A DNA stretch of 10,552 bases from Streptosporangiaceae bacterium (lineage in GTDB: Bacteria; Actinomycetota; Actinomycetes; Streptosporangiales; Streptosporangiaceae): assembly GCA_030041195.1 (NCBI GenBank), contig JASHOI010000370.1, positions 1 through 10,552 on the forward strand, written 5' to 3'. Shown here piece by piece: positions 1 to 7,578 of the stretch. The notes beneath the pieces are model-generated. The model had not been told where the DNA came from. It did no database searches and saw only the letters and a list, made by a program, of their open reading frames with translations. The first letter of the stretch is position 1. Each line of letters opens with the position of its first letter. Position numbers and translations under genes: made by a program.

Positions 1-2
1 GC

Positions 3-461
3 GGGGCCACGCCAGGGACGGTCGCGCTGGCCTGCGCGGCCGCGATGTGCGCGGTCGCGGTGTTCCTCGTCCCGCATTTCGCCTTCGGGCCCGCCCTGCA
101 CCCGTCGTTCTACCGGCAGACGCGGGCCATGAGGGCGGAAGCCGCGGCGGCGGCCGCGGTCCCGAGCGGCGTCGTCGTCGCGGCCACGAACTTCGTCGGC
201 CCGGCGCTCTCGGCCAGGGACACGGTGCTGCTCTGGGACGGCGACGGCGGGACACCGCCGCTTGGGGCGCCGTGGGTCGTCGCCAACGTGCGGGTGCCGC
301 AGTTCACCTTCCACAGCGTGCGCGAGCAGAAACAGCGCGTCGCGCTGCTTGAACGCAGCGGTTACCGGGTTGTTTTCCGGCGGGACGGGTACCTGGTGCT
401 GCACCGCAGCGGCCCGCCGAGGATCTCGGCCAGCGTTCCGTTCAAGGTGAAGCCGCGATGA
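3..461 (+). CDS. DUF2079-like membrane protein, C-terminal part (5' end outside window)
   Basis: The reading frame is open to the left edge, so this is the last 152 residues of a longer protein; the ATG at 45 lies inside a hydrophobic helix and is unlikely to be the start. Seen: one membrane helix at about visible residues 5-24, then a soluble, presumably extracytoplasmic tail. The tail runs in the order usual for DUF2079 proteins: a VPSGVVVAATN strand (53-63), SARD (70-73), PWVVANV (90-96), and a closing GYRVVFRRDGYLVLHR segment (120-135). DUF2079 proteins are polytopic and are generally regarded as GT-C-like, but their substrates are unknown. The stop overlaps the next start (ATGA, 458-461), which suggests translational coupling and a shared operon. 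The family call rests on the tail pattern alone; the catalytic part is not in the window. Confidence 0.72.
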   Translation, partial: GATPGTVALACAAAMCAVAVFLVPHFAFGPALHPSFYRQTRAMRAEAAAAAAVPSGVVVAATNFVGPALSARDTVLLWDGDGGTPPLGAPWVVANVRVPQFTFHSVREQKQRVALLERSGYRVVFRRDGYLVLHRSGPPRISASVPFKVKPR

Positions 462-2605
462 GCGTCAGGGCGAGGCCGACCGCCGGTTCGGCGGCGGGCA
501 ATGTCCCCGGCGGTGAGCGGGCCGGGTCGCCAGACGCCGCGGGGAGGCTGCTCGGGCGGCTGTCTGTGCTGCCGGCGCTGCTGGTAATGGCCTGGCTGCT
601 GGTCGGCCTGCCGCTGCTGCTGGCCGGCGTTTTCACGCCCGTGGCGATGCTGGTGCTTTCGGTGCCGCTGGCGGTGATCCTGCTGGTGCTCGGCCTGCGC
701 TGGCTGCCCAGCCGGTGGCCGGGCGCTGGCGCGGCGGCCGCGTCCGGGCAGGCATCCACGCCCTGGTGGACCGTTGCCGCTGTGGTCGCGATCGCGGTCG
801 CCTTCGGCGTCGACCAGATGATCTACCATTCCCAGTTCATCATCGTGACCCGGGACCCGGCGTCCTACATCCAGTTCGCGAACTGGATCTCCCGGCACGG
901 CTCGCTGCCGATACCGCAGGACGCCGCGGCATTCGGCGGCACCCATCACGGCATGGAGTTCGCCAGCTTCGCCTTCTACCAGGTGGGCAACTCGGTCGTG
1001 CCGCAGTTCATGGCGGGCCTGCCGATGATCCTGGCCGGCGGGTTCTGGATCGGCGGCGTGACGTCGGCGGTGGCCATGGCCCCGGTGCTCGGCGCGTGCG
1101 CGGTGCTGACGTTCGGCGGCCTGGCCGCCCGGCTCGTCGGCCCGCGCTGGGCTCCGCTCGCCGCCCTGATCCTCGCCGTATCCCTGCCCGAGGAGTTCAC
1201 CAGCCGCTCGACTTACAGCGAGCCGGTGGCGCAGATTCTGTTCCTCGGCGGGCTCTGCCTGGTCATCGACTCGCTCGGCGAGGACAAGGCCGGCGCCAAG
1301 GTGATCGCCGCGCTCGGTGGCCTGGCCCTCGGCCTGACGCTGCTGGTGCGCATCGACGGGGCCAGCGACTTCCTGCCGGTGATCCCGTACTGCGGCATCC
1401 TGCTGGTCGGGCGCGCGCGGCAGGCGGTGCCGCTGATCGGCGGGCTGGTCGTCGGCGGGCTGTACGGGACCGTGGACGGGCTGGTGCTGAGCAGGCCGTA
1501 TCTGGCCAGCATCAAGAGCTCACTGGTGCCGCTGGCGCTGATCACCGGCGTCGTGGTGATCGCCACGCTGGCCGCGATGGCATGGCGCTGGGACAAGGGC
1601 CTGCCCACGGTGCGCGGAAAGTGGCTGCCCAACGGCGTGGCGGTGCTGGCGTTCGTGATCGCGATCGGCTTCACGATCCGCCCGTACTTCCAGACGGTGC
1701 GCGCCAACTCGGGCGCGTTCTTCGACTCCATCATCGCCGGTTACCAGCGCGCGGATCACCTGCCGGTGCAGCCGGAGCGGCTGTACTACGAGCTCAGCAT
1801 GCACTGGGTGTTCTGGTACATCGGAGTCCCCGTGGTGGCGCTCGGAACCCTGGGCGCGGCCCTGCTCGCCCGCAGGTGCCTGCGCGGGCAGGCACCGACG
1901 TGGACGCTGCCCCTGATGATCTTCGCGTGGGCCATCGTCACCACGCTGTACGACCCGGCGATCACGCCCGACAATCCGTGGGCGAGCCGGCGGCTGGTGC
2001 CCACCGTGCTGCCCGGCTTCATTCTGCTGGCCGTCTGGGCCGCTGACTGGCTGCTCGACCGGGTCCGGCGGATGGATGTCCCACGGGCGCTGGTGGTGAG
2101 CCTCGCCGCCTGCGGCGTGGTCATCCTCGTGCTGCCCGCCGCGATCACCACGTTCGGCCTGCGGGCCAGGTCGGGCGGGCCGGTCGGGATCCGGATCGCC
2201 GCGGTGGGCCTGGCGTTCAAGACCACGTACGGCGGCGAGATCCCAGCGGTGAACGCGATGTGCGCGGCGATCCCGCGTGACGCATCGGTGGTCTTCATCG
2301 ACAGCGGCAACGGCGGCGAGGCGAGCCGGCTCGACGAGGTCGTCCGCGGCATGTGCGGCGTCCCGGTGGCGGAGATCGACCGCGCGCACTTCGCCAGCAC
2401 CGAGCAGGTCATCCGCGCCATCGAGCGGGCCGGCCGGCGCCCGGTCTTCCTGTCCGGCGCGCGGAAGCACCTGGTCCGGTTCGGGGGCCCGATCCGGCAG
2501 GTGATGAGGCTGCGCAGCACTCAGGACATGAACGCGCTGACCGCCCCGCCGCTGCACACGCTGCCGTTCAACGTCAACGTCTGGATGTCGGAGCCCACGC
2601 CATGA
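458..2605 (+). CDS. Polytopic GT-C-like membrane glycosyltransferase, 715 aa
   Basis: A large integral membrane protein with about 13 hydrophobic segments between residues 35 and 570 and a soluble C-terminal domain (about 575-715). Features fitting a GT-C glycosyltransferase: an acidic motif RDPASY (132-137) in the first outer loop, STYSEP (251-256), a polar VRIDG (297-301) between helices, and a DNPWASRR loop (505-512) before a helix. Enzymes of this fold use polyprenyl-phosphate sugars outside the membrane; the sugar and acceptor here are unknown. The outer tail holds just two cysteines, C602 and C633, which could form a disulphide. The ATG at 458 is supported by the ATGA overlap with the preceding stop and by an AAGGTG ribosome site about 8 bases upstream. 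The stop overlaps the next ATG in the same way. Some polytopic proteins with this outline are not enzymes, so catalytic activity is inferred. Confidence 0.8.
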   Translation: MSVRARPTAGSAAGNVPGGERAGSPDAAGRLLGRLSVLPALLVMAWLLVGLPLLLAGVFTPVAMLVLSVPLAVILLVLGLRWLPSRWPGAGAAAASGQASTPWWTVAAVVAIAVAFGVDQMIYHSQFIIVTRDPASYIQFANWISRHGSLPIPQDAAAFGGTHHGMEFASFAFYQVGNSVVPQFMAGLPMILAGGFWIGGVTSAVAMAPVLGACAVLTFGGLAARLVGPRWAPLAALILAVSLPEEFTSRSTYSEPVAQILFLGGLCLVIDSLGEDKAGAKVIAALGGLALGLTLLVRIDGASDFLPVIPYCGILLVGRARQAVPLIGGLVVGGLYGTVDGLVLSRPYLASIKSSLVPLALITGVVVIATLAAMAWRWDKGLPTVRGKWLPNGVAVLAFVIAIGFTIRPYFQTVRANSGAFFDSIIAGYQRADHLPVQPERLYYELSMHWVFWYIGVPVVALGTLGAALLARRCLRGQAPTWTLPLMIFAWAIVTTLYDPAITPDNPWASRRLVPTVLPGFILLAVWAADWLLDRVRRMDVPRALVVSLAACGVVILVLPAAITTFGLRARSGGPVGIRIAAVGLAFKTTYGGEIPAVNAMCAAIPRDASVVFIDSGNGGEASRLDEVVRGMCGVPVAEIDRAHFASTEQVIRAIERAGRRPVFLSGARKHLVRFGGPIRQVMRLRSTQDMNALTAPPLHTLPFNVNVWMSEPTP

Positions 2606-3582
2606 CCACCTCTCTCGACGGCTTCGGCGCAGAACCTTCGCAAACGGTAGTAACCTCGGCCGCTGTGAACGTTCCGTCGGGGTCTCAGCAGGATCATCCC
2701 TATGTCTCGATCATCCTGCCCTGCTACAACGAGCAGGACCACGTCGTCACCGAGGTGACCCGGATCTGCGCCACCATGGACACCAGCGGCTACAGCTACG
2801 AGCTTCTTGCCTACGACGACTCGTCGACCGACGAGACGCTTGCCCGCCTTTACGAGGCCGCGCCCAGCTTCCCGCATCTGGAGGTGGTGCACTTCCACCG
2901 CAACGGGGGCGCTGGCACCGTGCGCCGCATCGGCACCCAGCAGGCCCGCGGCGAGATCGTGGTCTGGACCGACGCAGACATGACCTACCCGAACGAGCGC
3001 ATCCCCGAGCTCGTCCAGATGCTCGAGAAGGACCCGACGCTGGATCAGGTCGTGGGGGCGAGGACCAGCGAGGAGGGCACCCACAAGTTCCTGCGGGTGC
3101 CGGCCAAGTTTTTCATCCGCAAGCTCGCGGAGGCGCTGACCAATTCCCAGATCCCAGACCTGAACTCCGGGCTGCGGGCGTTCCGGCGCGAGGTCTCGCT
3201 GCCCTACCTGAGGCTGCTGCCGCCCGGATTCTCCTGCGTCACCACGATCACCATCGCCTTCCTGTCCAACCAGCACGACGTGCGTTATGTCCCGATCGAA
3301 TACGCGAAGCGGTCGGGAACGTCGAAGTTCCGCTTCGTCAGGGACGCCTACCGCTACATCCTCCAGGTGCTGCGGATGGTGATGTACTTCAACCCGCTCA
3401 AGGTGCTGATGCCGCTCGCGCTGTTCCTCATCGGCCTTGGCATCGCCAAGGGCATCTACGACATGGTCGTGCATCCCCTGCTGTTCGCCGTCAACACCGT
3501 CCTGATCTTCGTGAGCGGGCTGATCATCGCGTCACTCGCCCTGCTCGCCGACCTTATTGTCCGGTCCAGGGGGGATACATGA
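2602..3582 (+). CDS. Membrane-anchored GT2 glycosyltransferase, polyprenyl-phosphate hexose synthase type, 326 aa
   Basis: A family-2 glycosyltransferase with the DPM/DPG-synthase layout. Seen: an N-terminal linker (1-33), PCYNE (40-44) and DDSSTDET (72-79) for nucleotide binding, metal-binding TDAD (123-126), DLNSGLRAFRR (186-196), KRSGTSKF (236-243), and two C-terminal membrane helices (about 267-287 and 294-319). This family transfers a hexose from a nucleotide sugar to polyprenyl phosphate on the inner membrane face, giving the donor that GT-C enzymes use outside; that fits its place between GT-C-like genes. The actual sugar cannot be told. The ATG at 2602 overlaps the previous stop (ATGA) and has GGAG at 2590-2593, 8 bases upstream. 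An in-frame GTG at 2665 (residue 22) is a possible second start, since the first 33 residues look dispensable. The two-helix tail is shorter than the four-helix GtrB type. Confidence 0.88.
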   Translation: MTTSLDGFGAEPSQTVVTSAAVNVPSGSQQDHPYVSIILPCYNEQDHVVTEVTRICATMDTSGYSYELLAYDDSSTDETLARLYEAAPSFPHLEVVHFHRNGGAGTVRRIGTQQARGEIVVWTDADMTYPNERIPELVQMLEKDPTLDQVVGARTSEEGTHKFLRVPAKFFIRKLAEALTNSQIPDLNSGLRAFRREVSLPYLRLLPPGFSCVTTITIAFLSNQHDVRYVPIEYAKRSGTSKFRFVRDAYRYILQVLRMVMYFNPLKVLMPLALFLIGLGIAKGIYDMVVHPLLFAVNTVLIFVSGLIIASLALLADLIVRSRGDT

Positions 3583-3608
3583 TGCGGGGCGCGAAGGCCG
3601 CGCGGTTA

Positions 3609-3615
3609 GGGAGGG
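3609..3615 (+). promoter_or_regulatory. Ribosome binding site for the TTG start at 3625
   Basis: A GGGAGGG run ends 9 bases before the TTG at 3625. It is the main reason for choosing that rare start over the in-frame GTG at 3682. It lies in the only non-overlapping junction of the operon (42 bases), where this gene needs its own ribosome entry. Confidence 0.6.
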
Positions 3616-3624
3616 CGGAACCAG

Positions 3625-5274
3625 TTGCGCCTAGAGGACACGCTTCCGCCCGTCCCTGACGCGTCGGCGGAGACGGAATCTGTGAGTTCGCCTCGAGGCT
3701 GGCCTGCCGCGCTGTGGGCGGCCGTGCGGCGGCGGCTTACGCTGGAGCACCTGCTCGCGCTGGCGCTCGGGCTGCTCGTCCTGGTGGTCCACGACGTGCC
3801 GTACATCCTCACCACGTCGTTCTGGAACGACGAGTCCTGGGTGGCGGTCACCACCAAGTTCCCGCTGTCGCAGCTGCGCGCGGTCATCGACAGCACGCCG
3901 ATCGGCTGGGCGGCGCTGCTGCGCGTGGTCACCGTGCCGGGAACCGAATCGGGCCGGCTCATGCCGCTCGCGTTCGCCGGCGCGGCCGTGGTGATCGCGT
4001 ACTGGCTCGCCCGGCAGCTCGGCTGGCAGCAGTGGGAGGCCGCGGTCGCCGCCGGGGTGCTGGCCGCGATCGGCGTGCTGCTGGTCCCGGCGATGCTCGT
4101 GCGCAACGACCTGAAGCAGTACACCGCTGACGCCTGCCTGTCGCTGCTGGCGGTGGCGATGACCTCGCGGCTGGAGCGCGACTGGTCGCGGCGGCGGCTG
4201 GTCGCGCTGTCGGTAACCGTCTGGGGAGGCATGCTGTTCAGCGACGCCGTCGCCTTCATCGGCGCGGGGGCGTTCGCCGCGGTATGCCTGGTCCAGCTGG
4301 CCCGGCGGGCCTGGCGCCGGCTCGCCGAGTCGGCCGTCGTCGGTGTTGTCACGGCCGTCCTCATGGTCGTGGTCTACAAGGCGTTCTACGCGAGCGCGGT
4401 GAACGCTGGGCTGGTCTACAGCCCTCATTTCCGCTACTACTACCTGCCGCTCCGGCAGGGCCTGAACGCCTCGCTCACGTTCATCACCTCGTCGTTCACT
4501 GCCGTGCACAATATTTTCGGCCTCGGGCCCGTTTGGCTTGCGCTGCCGCTGTTCGTGGCGGGGATCCTCACCGTGTTCTGGCTGGGCAGGCCGGCCACGG
4601 CGATCACCCTGGCCGTGCTGTGGCCGGAGATGCTCGCGATCTCGGCCGTGCACAAGTACCCGTTCCTCGACCTGCGGACCTCTACGTTCCTGTTCGCCAT
4701 CACGGCCGTCGTGTCCGCGATCGGGGTGGTCGGGGTGTGCGCGGCGCTGCGGCCGCTGCTCAAGGGGTGGACGGGCGCGGTGGCGGTGGCGGTCTCGGTC
4801 GTGGCAGTCGGCGCGTTTGCTCTCAACAACGCCTCGTACGTGCGCATCCACTCGATCCCGGCCGAGGACGAGCGGGCCCAGACGCTGTACGTCGCCGATC
4901 ACTCCCGGGCCGACGACGTGATCCTGGTGAACTTGAGCAGTAACTGGGGATTTGCCTATTACTGGCCGCACGGCCAGCCGGCCCGCCGGAAAGATCCTTA
5001 CGTGGCGCAGGACTACGAGGCGTACTTCCCCGGTCAGCCGCGCATCGTGGTGGCGTTCAACCGGTCCAGCTCGGCCGTTGCCGCCGCGCTGTCGCAGGCG
5101 GTGGCGCAGTCGCGGCAGCGCTCGTGCAGCCCGATCTGGCTGATCCGCACGCACGTTTCCGCGGCAGAGAACGCGGCGTGGAGCGCGGCGCTGCGCAGCG
5201 AAGGGCTGACGGCCAGGCCGGTGGGCGTCACCGGCCTGACGATCATCACGGTGCGGACAGCGCTGTGCCGGTGA
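3625..5274 (+). CDS. Polytopic GT-C / family-39-like membrane protein, 549 aa
   Basis: An integral membrane protein with roughly 10 helices from residue 43 to 400 and an outer soluble domain (about 405-549). Seen: FWNDESW (66-72), an acidic pair in the first outer loop at the place where family-39/ArnT-like enzymes carry the catalytic D/E; RNDLKQYTADA (160-170), resembling the second-loop motif of these enzymes; and HKYPFLDLR (343-351), a YPF...R loop common in actinobacterial members. It most likely moves a sugar from a polyprenyl phosphate to an outer acceptor; substrate unknown. The tail has only two cysteines, C501 and C548. The TTG start is preceded by GGGAGGG; a GTG at 3682 (residue 20) also has a GGAG-type site upstream and would remove only a polar leader. 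The stop overlaps the next gene's GTG (GTGA). Confidence 0.78.
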   Translation: MRLEDTLPPVPDASAETESVSSPRGWPAALWAAVRRRLTLEHLLALALGLLVLVVHDVPYILTTSFWNDESWVAVTTKFPLSQLRAVIDSTPIGWAALLRVVTVPGTESGRLMPLAFAGAAVVIAYWLARQLGWQQWEAAVAAGVLAAIGVLLVPAMLVRNDLKQYTADACLSLLAVAMTSRLERDWSRRRLVALSVTVWGGMLFSDAVAFIGAGAFAAVCLVQLARRAWRRLAESAVVGVVTAVLMVVVYKAFYASAVNAGLVYSPHFRYYYLPLRQGLNASLTFITSSFTAVHNIFGLGPVWLALPLFVAGILTVFWLGRPATAITLAVLWPEMLAISAVHKYPFLDLRTSTFLFAITAVVSAIGVVGVCAALRPLLKGWTGAVAVAVSVVAVGAFALNNASYVRIHSIPAEDERAQTLYVADHSRADDVILVNLSSNWGFAYYWPHGQPARRKDPYVAQDYEAYFPGQPRIVVAFNRSSSAVAAALSQAVAQSRQRSCSPIWLIRTHVSAAENAAWSAALRSEGLTARPVGVTGLTIITVRTALCR

Positions 5275-6653
5275 GCCGGGTGGCCGTCGATGTGGAGACA
5301 CCCGACGAGGGCGCGCACGGCCGGCTCACCGCCGCCGCCCGGCGGGCGCGGGACTGGCTGGCAAGGGACTTCTTCGCGGCCGATGCCTCGTCCGCCCGTG
5401 CCGTGACGCTGGCCGCGGCCGCTGTCGGCCTGGCCACCGCCCTGGCCGCCGGCATGCGCCTGGGCGCGCAGGGCATGAACACGCTGTGGGCCGAGGACGG
5501 CCAGGTGTTCTACGCCGGGGCGAAGCGCGCCGCGCTCCCCGACGTGTTCTTCCACACCTACCGCGGGTACATGCATGCCGGGCCGCGGGTGGTCGCCGCG
5601 CTCGCCGCGCTGTTCCCGGTCAGCTGGGCCGCGTCCGCCATCGCCATTGGCGACGCGATCGCGCTCGGCCTGCTCGCCGCCGTCGTCTACCGCGCGTCCG
5701 CGCCGTACATCCGCAATCCGTGGCTGCGGGTCGTCCCGGCCCTGCTGATCGCCGCGCCCCCGGTCGGGCAGGAGGTGATCGGGTCAATAGCGAACCTGCA
5801 GTGGTTCCTGTTCTTCGCGGCCATCGTGGTCTTGGTGTGGAACCCGCAGCGCCCGGTGCCGATCGCCGTGGGCGCGGTGACGGTGCTGTTCGCGACCATG
5901 AGCAGCCCGTTCGGGATCCTCCTCGTCCCGCTCGCTGTCCTGCGCCTAGTGGTGTTTCTCGGCAACCGCGCCACGGTGATCCCGGTCGCCGCCCTGGCCG
6001 GGTTCGGCATGCAGACGCTGATCATGGTTGGCGCCACCGGGCGCAGCTCCTACTCCACCGTGCTTCCGGGCAAGCTGGCCAGCCTGTTCATTTCGGGTGT
6101 CGTCGGCCAGGGGTTCTTCGGAGCCCGGTACTCCGCCCCGTGGCCGGCCCTCGGCGCCGTCGCCGTGATCGCGATCACCGCGGCGTGGGCGCTGCTCGCG
6201 GTCACCGGGCGGCTGCGGCCGTTCGCGGTCGCAGCCGTGATGCTGGCCTACGCTCTGGTCTTCTTCGCCGTCCCGGTGGTGCTGGACGGCATGACCATCG
6301 GGCAGCCGCCCGCCTACCGGTACTACGTGGGGCCATTGCTGCTGATCGTGTTCGCCGTGACCGTCATGCTCGACGGTGCCCTGCGCCGCCCGGATCACCC
6401 CCGCTGGACCGAGGCTTACCGGCCGGTCCCGGTGATCCTGTGTGCCGGGCTGCTGGTGTGCCTGGGTTACTCGGCGGTGACGACGTACCGGGCACCGGAC
6501 CCCGCCCGGTCGGCGCCCACCTGGTCGGCGGCCCTGAGCAGCGCCCGCAGCCGGTGCGGCCACGGCGCGCGCCGCGCAGCGGTGCCGATCACCCCGATAT
6601 CGGTGCACCACTGGAAGGTGGTGCTCAGCTGCTCGCAGATCGAGCAGGGCTAG
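5271..6653 (+). CDS. Polytopic GT-C-like membrane protein, 460 aa
   Basis: After a polar N-terminus of about 40 residues come roughly 10 membrane helices. TLWAEDGQVFY (71-81) puts an E-D pair in the first outer loop. YRGYMHAGPR (97-106) and the IANLQW stretch (173-178) follow, an order I associate with uncharacterised actinobacterial GT-C-like proteins. The protein ends in a short tail with cysteines C429 and C454 separated by a PITPISVHHW-type segment. The role is inferred: a sugar transferase using lipid-phosphate sugars on the outer face. The GTG at 5271 is chosen for its 4-base overlap with the preceding stop; no strong ribosome site is visible, so translation probably depends on coupling. 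GTG at 5280 is an alternative. The last 29 bases overlap the convergent minus-strand gene. Confidence 0.76.
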   Translation: MSRVAVDVETPDEGAHGRLTAAARRARDWLARDFFAADASSARAVTLAAAAVGLATALAAGMRLGAQGMNTLWAEDGQVFYAGAKRAALPDVFFHTYRGYMHAGPRVVAALAALFPVSWAASAIAIGDAIALGLLAAVVYRASAPYIRNPWLRVVPALLIAAPPVGQEVIGSIANLQWFLFFAAIVVLVWNPQRPVPIAVGAVTVLFATMSSPFGILLVPLAVLRLVVFLGNRATVIPVAALAGFGMQTLIMVGATGRSSYSTVLPGKLASLFISGVVGQGFFGARYSAPWPALGAVAVIAITAAWALLAVTGRLRPFAVAAVMLAYALVFFAVPVVLDGMTIGQPPAYRYYVGPLLLIVFAVTVMLDGALRRPDHPRWTEAYRPVPVILCAGLLVCLGYSAVTTYRAPDPARSAPTWSAALSSARSRCGHGARRAAVPITPISVHHWKVVLSCSQIEQG

Positions 6654-7482
6654 CGGGCTCGGCGTCCTCGGCGGGCTTGCTGGGTTCGGCGGGCTTGCTG
6701 GGCTCGTCGGCCGAGTTGGGATGCGTGAGCCTGCGGGCGGGATCAATGTCGAGGTAGCCGTACCGGCGAAGCTGGTGCCGGTGCAGCCGGTACTGGACCG
6801 ACGTTTGCAGCACGCCAATGCCGTACCGGATGCTTCTGGCCAGGTTGATCGACGACGAGTCGGCCTGGTACCGGGTCGGGCAGGACAGCTCGCCGATGCG
6901 GGCGCCTGCCGCCAGGGCCTGCACGATGATCTGGTTGTCGAAGACGAAGTCGTCGGAGTTGCGCTCGAACGGGACGGCGGCGAGCAGGCTGCGGCTGAAC
7001 GCGCGCAGGCCGGTGTGATACTCGGACAGCTTCTGCGCCAGCACGATGTTCTCGGCCAGGGTGAGGAACCGGTTGGCGGCGTACTTGTAGCGGGGCATTC
7101 CCCGGGCGACCGGGCTCTGGGCGAGGATGCGCGAGCCGAGCACCAGGTCATACTCACCGTAAGCGATCATCGAGGCCATCGCGGGGACGAGCAGCGGCGA
7201 GTACTGGTAGTCCGGGTGCACCATCACCACGATGTCCGCGCCAAGCTCGAGCGCGCGCCGGTAACAGGTCTTCTGGTTGCCCCCGTAGCCGAGGTTGCGC
7301 TCGTGGCTGATGGGCTCGAGGCCAAGCTGGCGGGCCAGCGCGACCGTCTCGTCGGTGCTGGCGTCGTCGACCAGCACGACCTCGTCGACCACGCTGCGAT
7401 CGAACTCAGAAAGCGTGCGCGCCAGCGTTGCCTCGGCATTGTAGGCGGGCATCACGACAGCGATCCTGTGACCGTTGAGCAC
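6625..7482 (-). CDS. Soluble GT2 glycosyltransferase, DPM/DPG-synthase-like, 285 aa
   Basis: A family-2 glycosyltransferase without membrane helices. Seen: PAYNAE (12-17), VDDASTDET (38-46), a GYGGNQ turn (65-70), HPDYQY (89-94) where other GT2 enzymes have the metal-binding DxD or DGQ, and YHTGLRAF (155-162). These place it in the DPM/DPG-synthase-like group, so it probably transfers a sugar from a nucleotide sugar to a polyprenyl phosphate or another lipid-linked acceptor in the cytoplasm; the substrate is unknown. It differs from the membrane-anchored GT2 in the operon, so the two are not recent duplicates. The C-terminus (258-285) is a Pro/Ser/Ala/Glu tail with a tandem PSKPAE unit. The frame extends far upstream without motifs; GTG 7482 is preferred because it gives the family-like start MLNGHRIAVV and sits 6 bases after a TATAAT. 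GTG 7485 is the alternative. Confidence 0.88.
   Translation of the reverse strand: MLNGHRIAVVMPAYNAEATLARTLSEFDRSVVDEVVLVDDASTDETVALARQLGLEPISHERNLGYGGNQKTCYRRALELGADIVVMVHPDYQYSPLLVPAMASMIAYGEYDLVLGSRILAQSPVARGMPRYKYAANRFLTLAENIVLAQKLSEYHTGLRAFSRSLLAAVPFERNSDDFVFDNQIIVQALAAGARIGELSCPTRYQADSSSINLARSIRYGIGVLQTSVQYRLHRHQLRRYGYLDIDPARRLTHPNSADEPSKPAEPSKPAEDAEPASPARSASS
6669..6704. repeat. Two tandem 18-bp copies in the GT2 C-terminal tail
   Basis: Two adjacent 18-base units (6669-6686 and 6687-6704) are identical but for one base near the end. On the minus strand they encode two PSKPAE hexapeptides in the low-complexity tail. The period is a multiple of three, so copy-number change would lengthen or shorten the tail without breaking the frame. 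Confidence 0.85.
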
Positions 7483-7488
7483 CACGGC

Positions 7489-7494
7489 ATTATA
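7489..7494 (-). promoter_or_regulatory. Candidate leaderless promoter -10 for the minus-strand GT2 gene
   Basis: Read on the minus strand this is a perfect TATAAT, rare in DNA this GC-rich, with 6 bases between it and the GTG at 7482. A start of transcription about 7 bases downstream would fall on the start codon, as in the leaderless mRNAs common in actinobacteria. No Shine-Dalgarno sequence is visible, and I see no clear -35 at 16-19 bases upstream. Confidence 0.55.
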
Positions 7495-7562
7495 GGAAGG
7501 CGGAGCACCGTCTGCCGCATAGATCCCCCATGCACGCTTCCTCCGGCTGCCGTCGGGCCTGA

Positions 7563-7571
7563 TGCCATACT
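7563..7571 (+). promoter_or_regulatory. Candidate extended -10, leaderless promoter for the 619-aa membrane protein
   Basis: TGC directly followed by CATACT makes an extended -10 (TGn plus hexamer), with 7 bases to the GTG at 7579. There is no ribosome site before that GTG, which fits leaderless translation. No recognisable -35 is present. Together with the opposing TATAAT it fills a 96-base divergent region (7483-7578). Confidence 0.5.
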
Positions 7572-7578
7572 GGGCGCC

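Noticed and set aside
2353..2601. Earlier start for the anchored GT2
   Set aside because: This part is the out-of-frame shadow of the preceding membrane protein; ATG 2602 has an ATGA overlap and a GGAG site.
5124..5270. Earlier start for the 460-residue membrane protein
   Set aside because: It would overlap the coding end of the previous gene by about 150 bases with shadow-like sequence; the GTGA overlap at 5271 is the natural start.
3631..5301. Long minus-strand open frame of over 500 codons
   Set aside because: It is the antisense shadow of a GC-rich gene: composition dominated by Arg, Gly, His, Asp and Pro, no domain motifs and no membrane or fold pattern, whereas the plus strand shows clear helices and motifs.
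6721..7578. Upstream extension of the 619-residue membrane protein frame
   Set aside because: It lies antisense to the GT2 gene and shows no membrane or domain pattern; the hydrophobic protein begins after the GTG at 7579.
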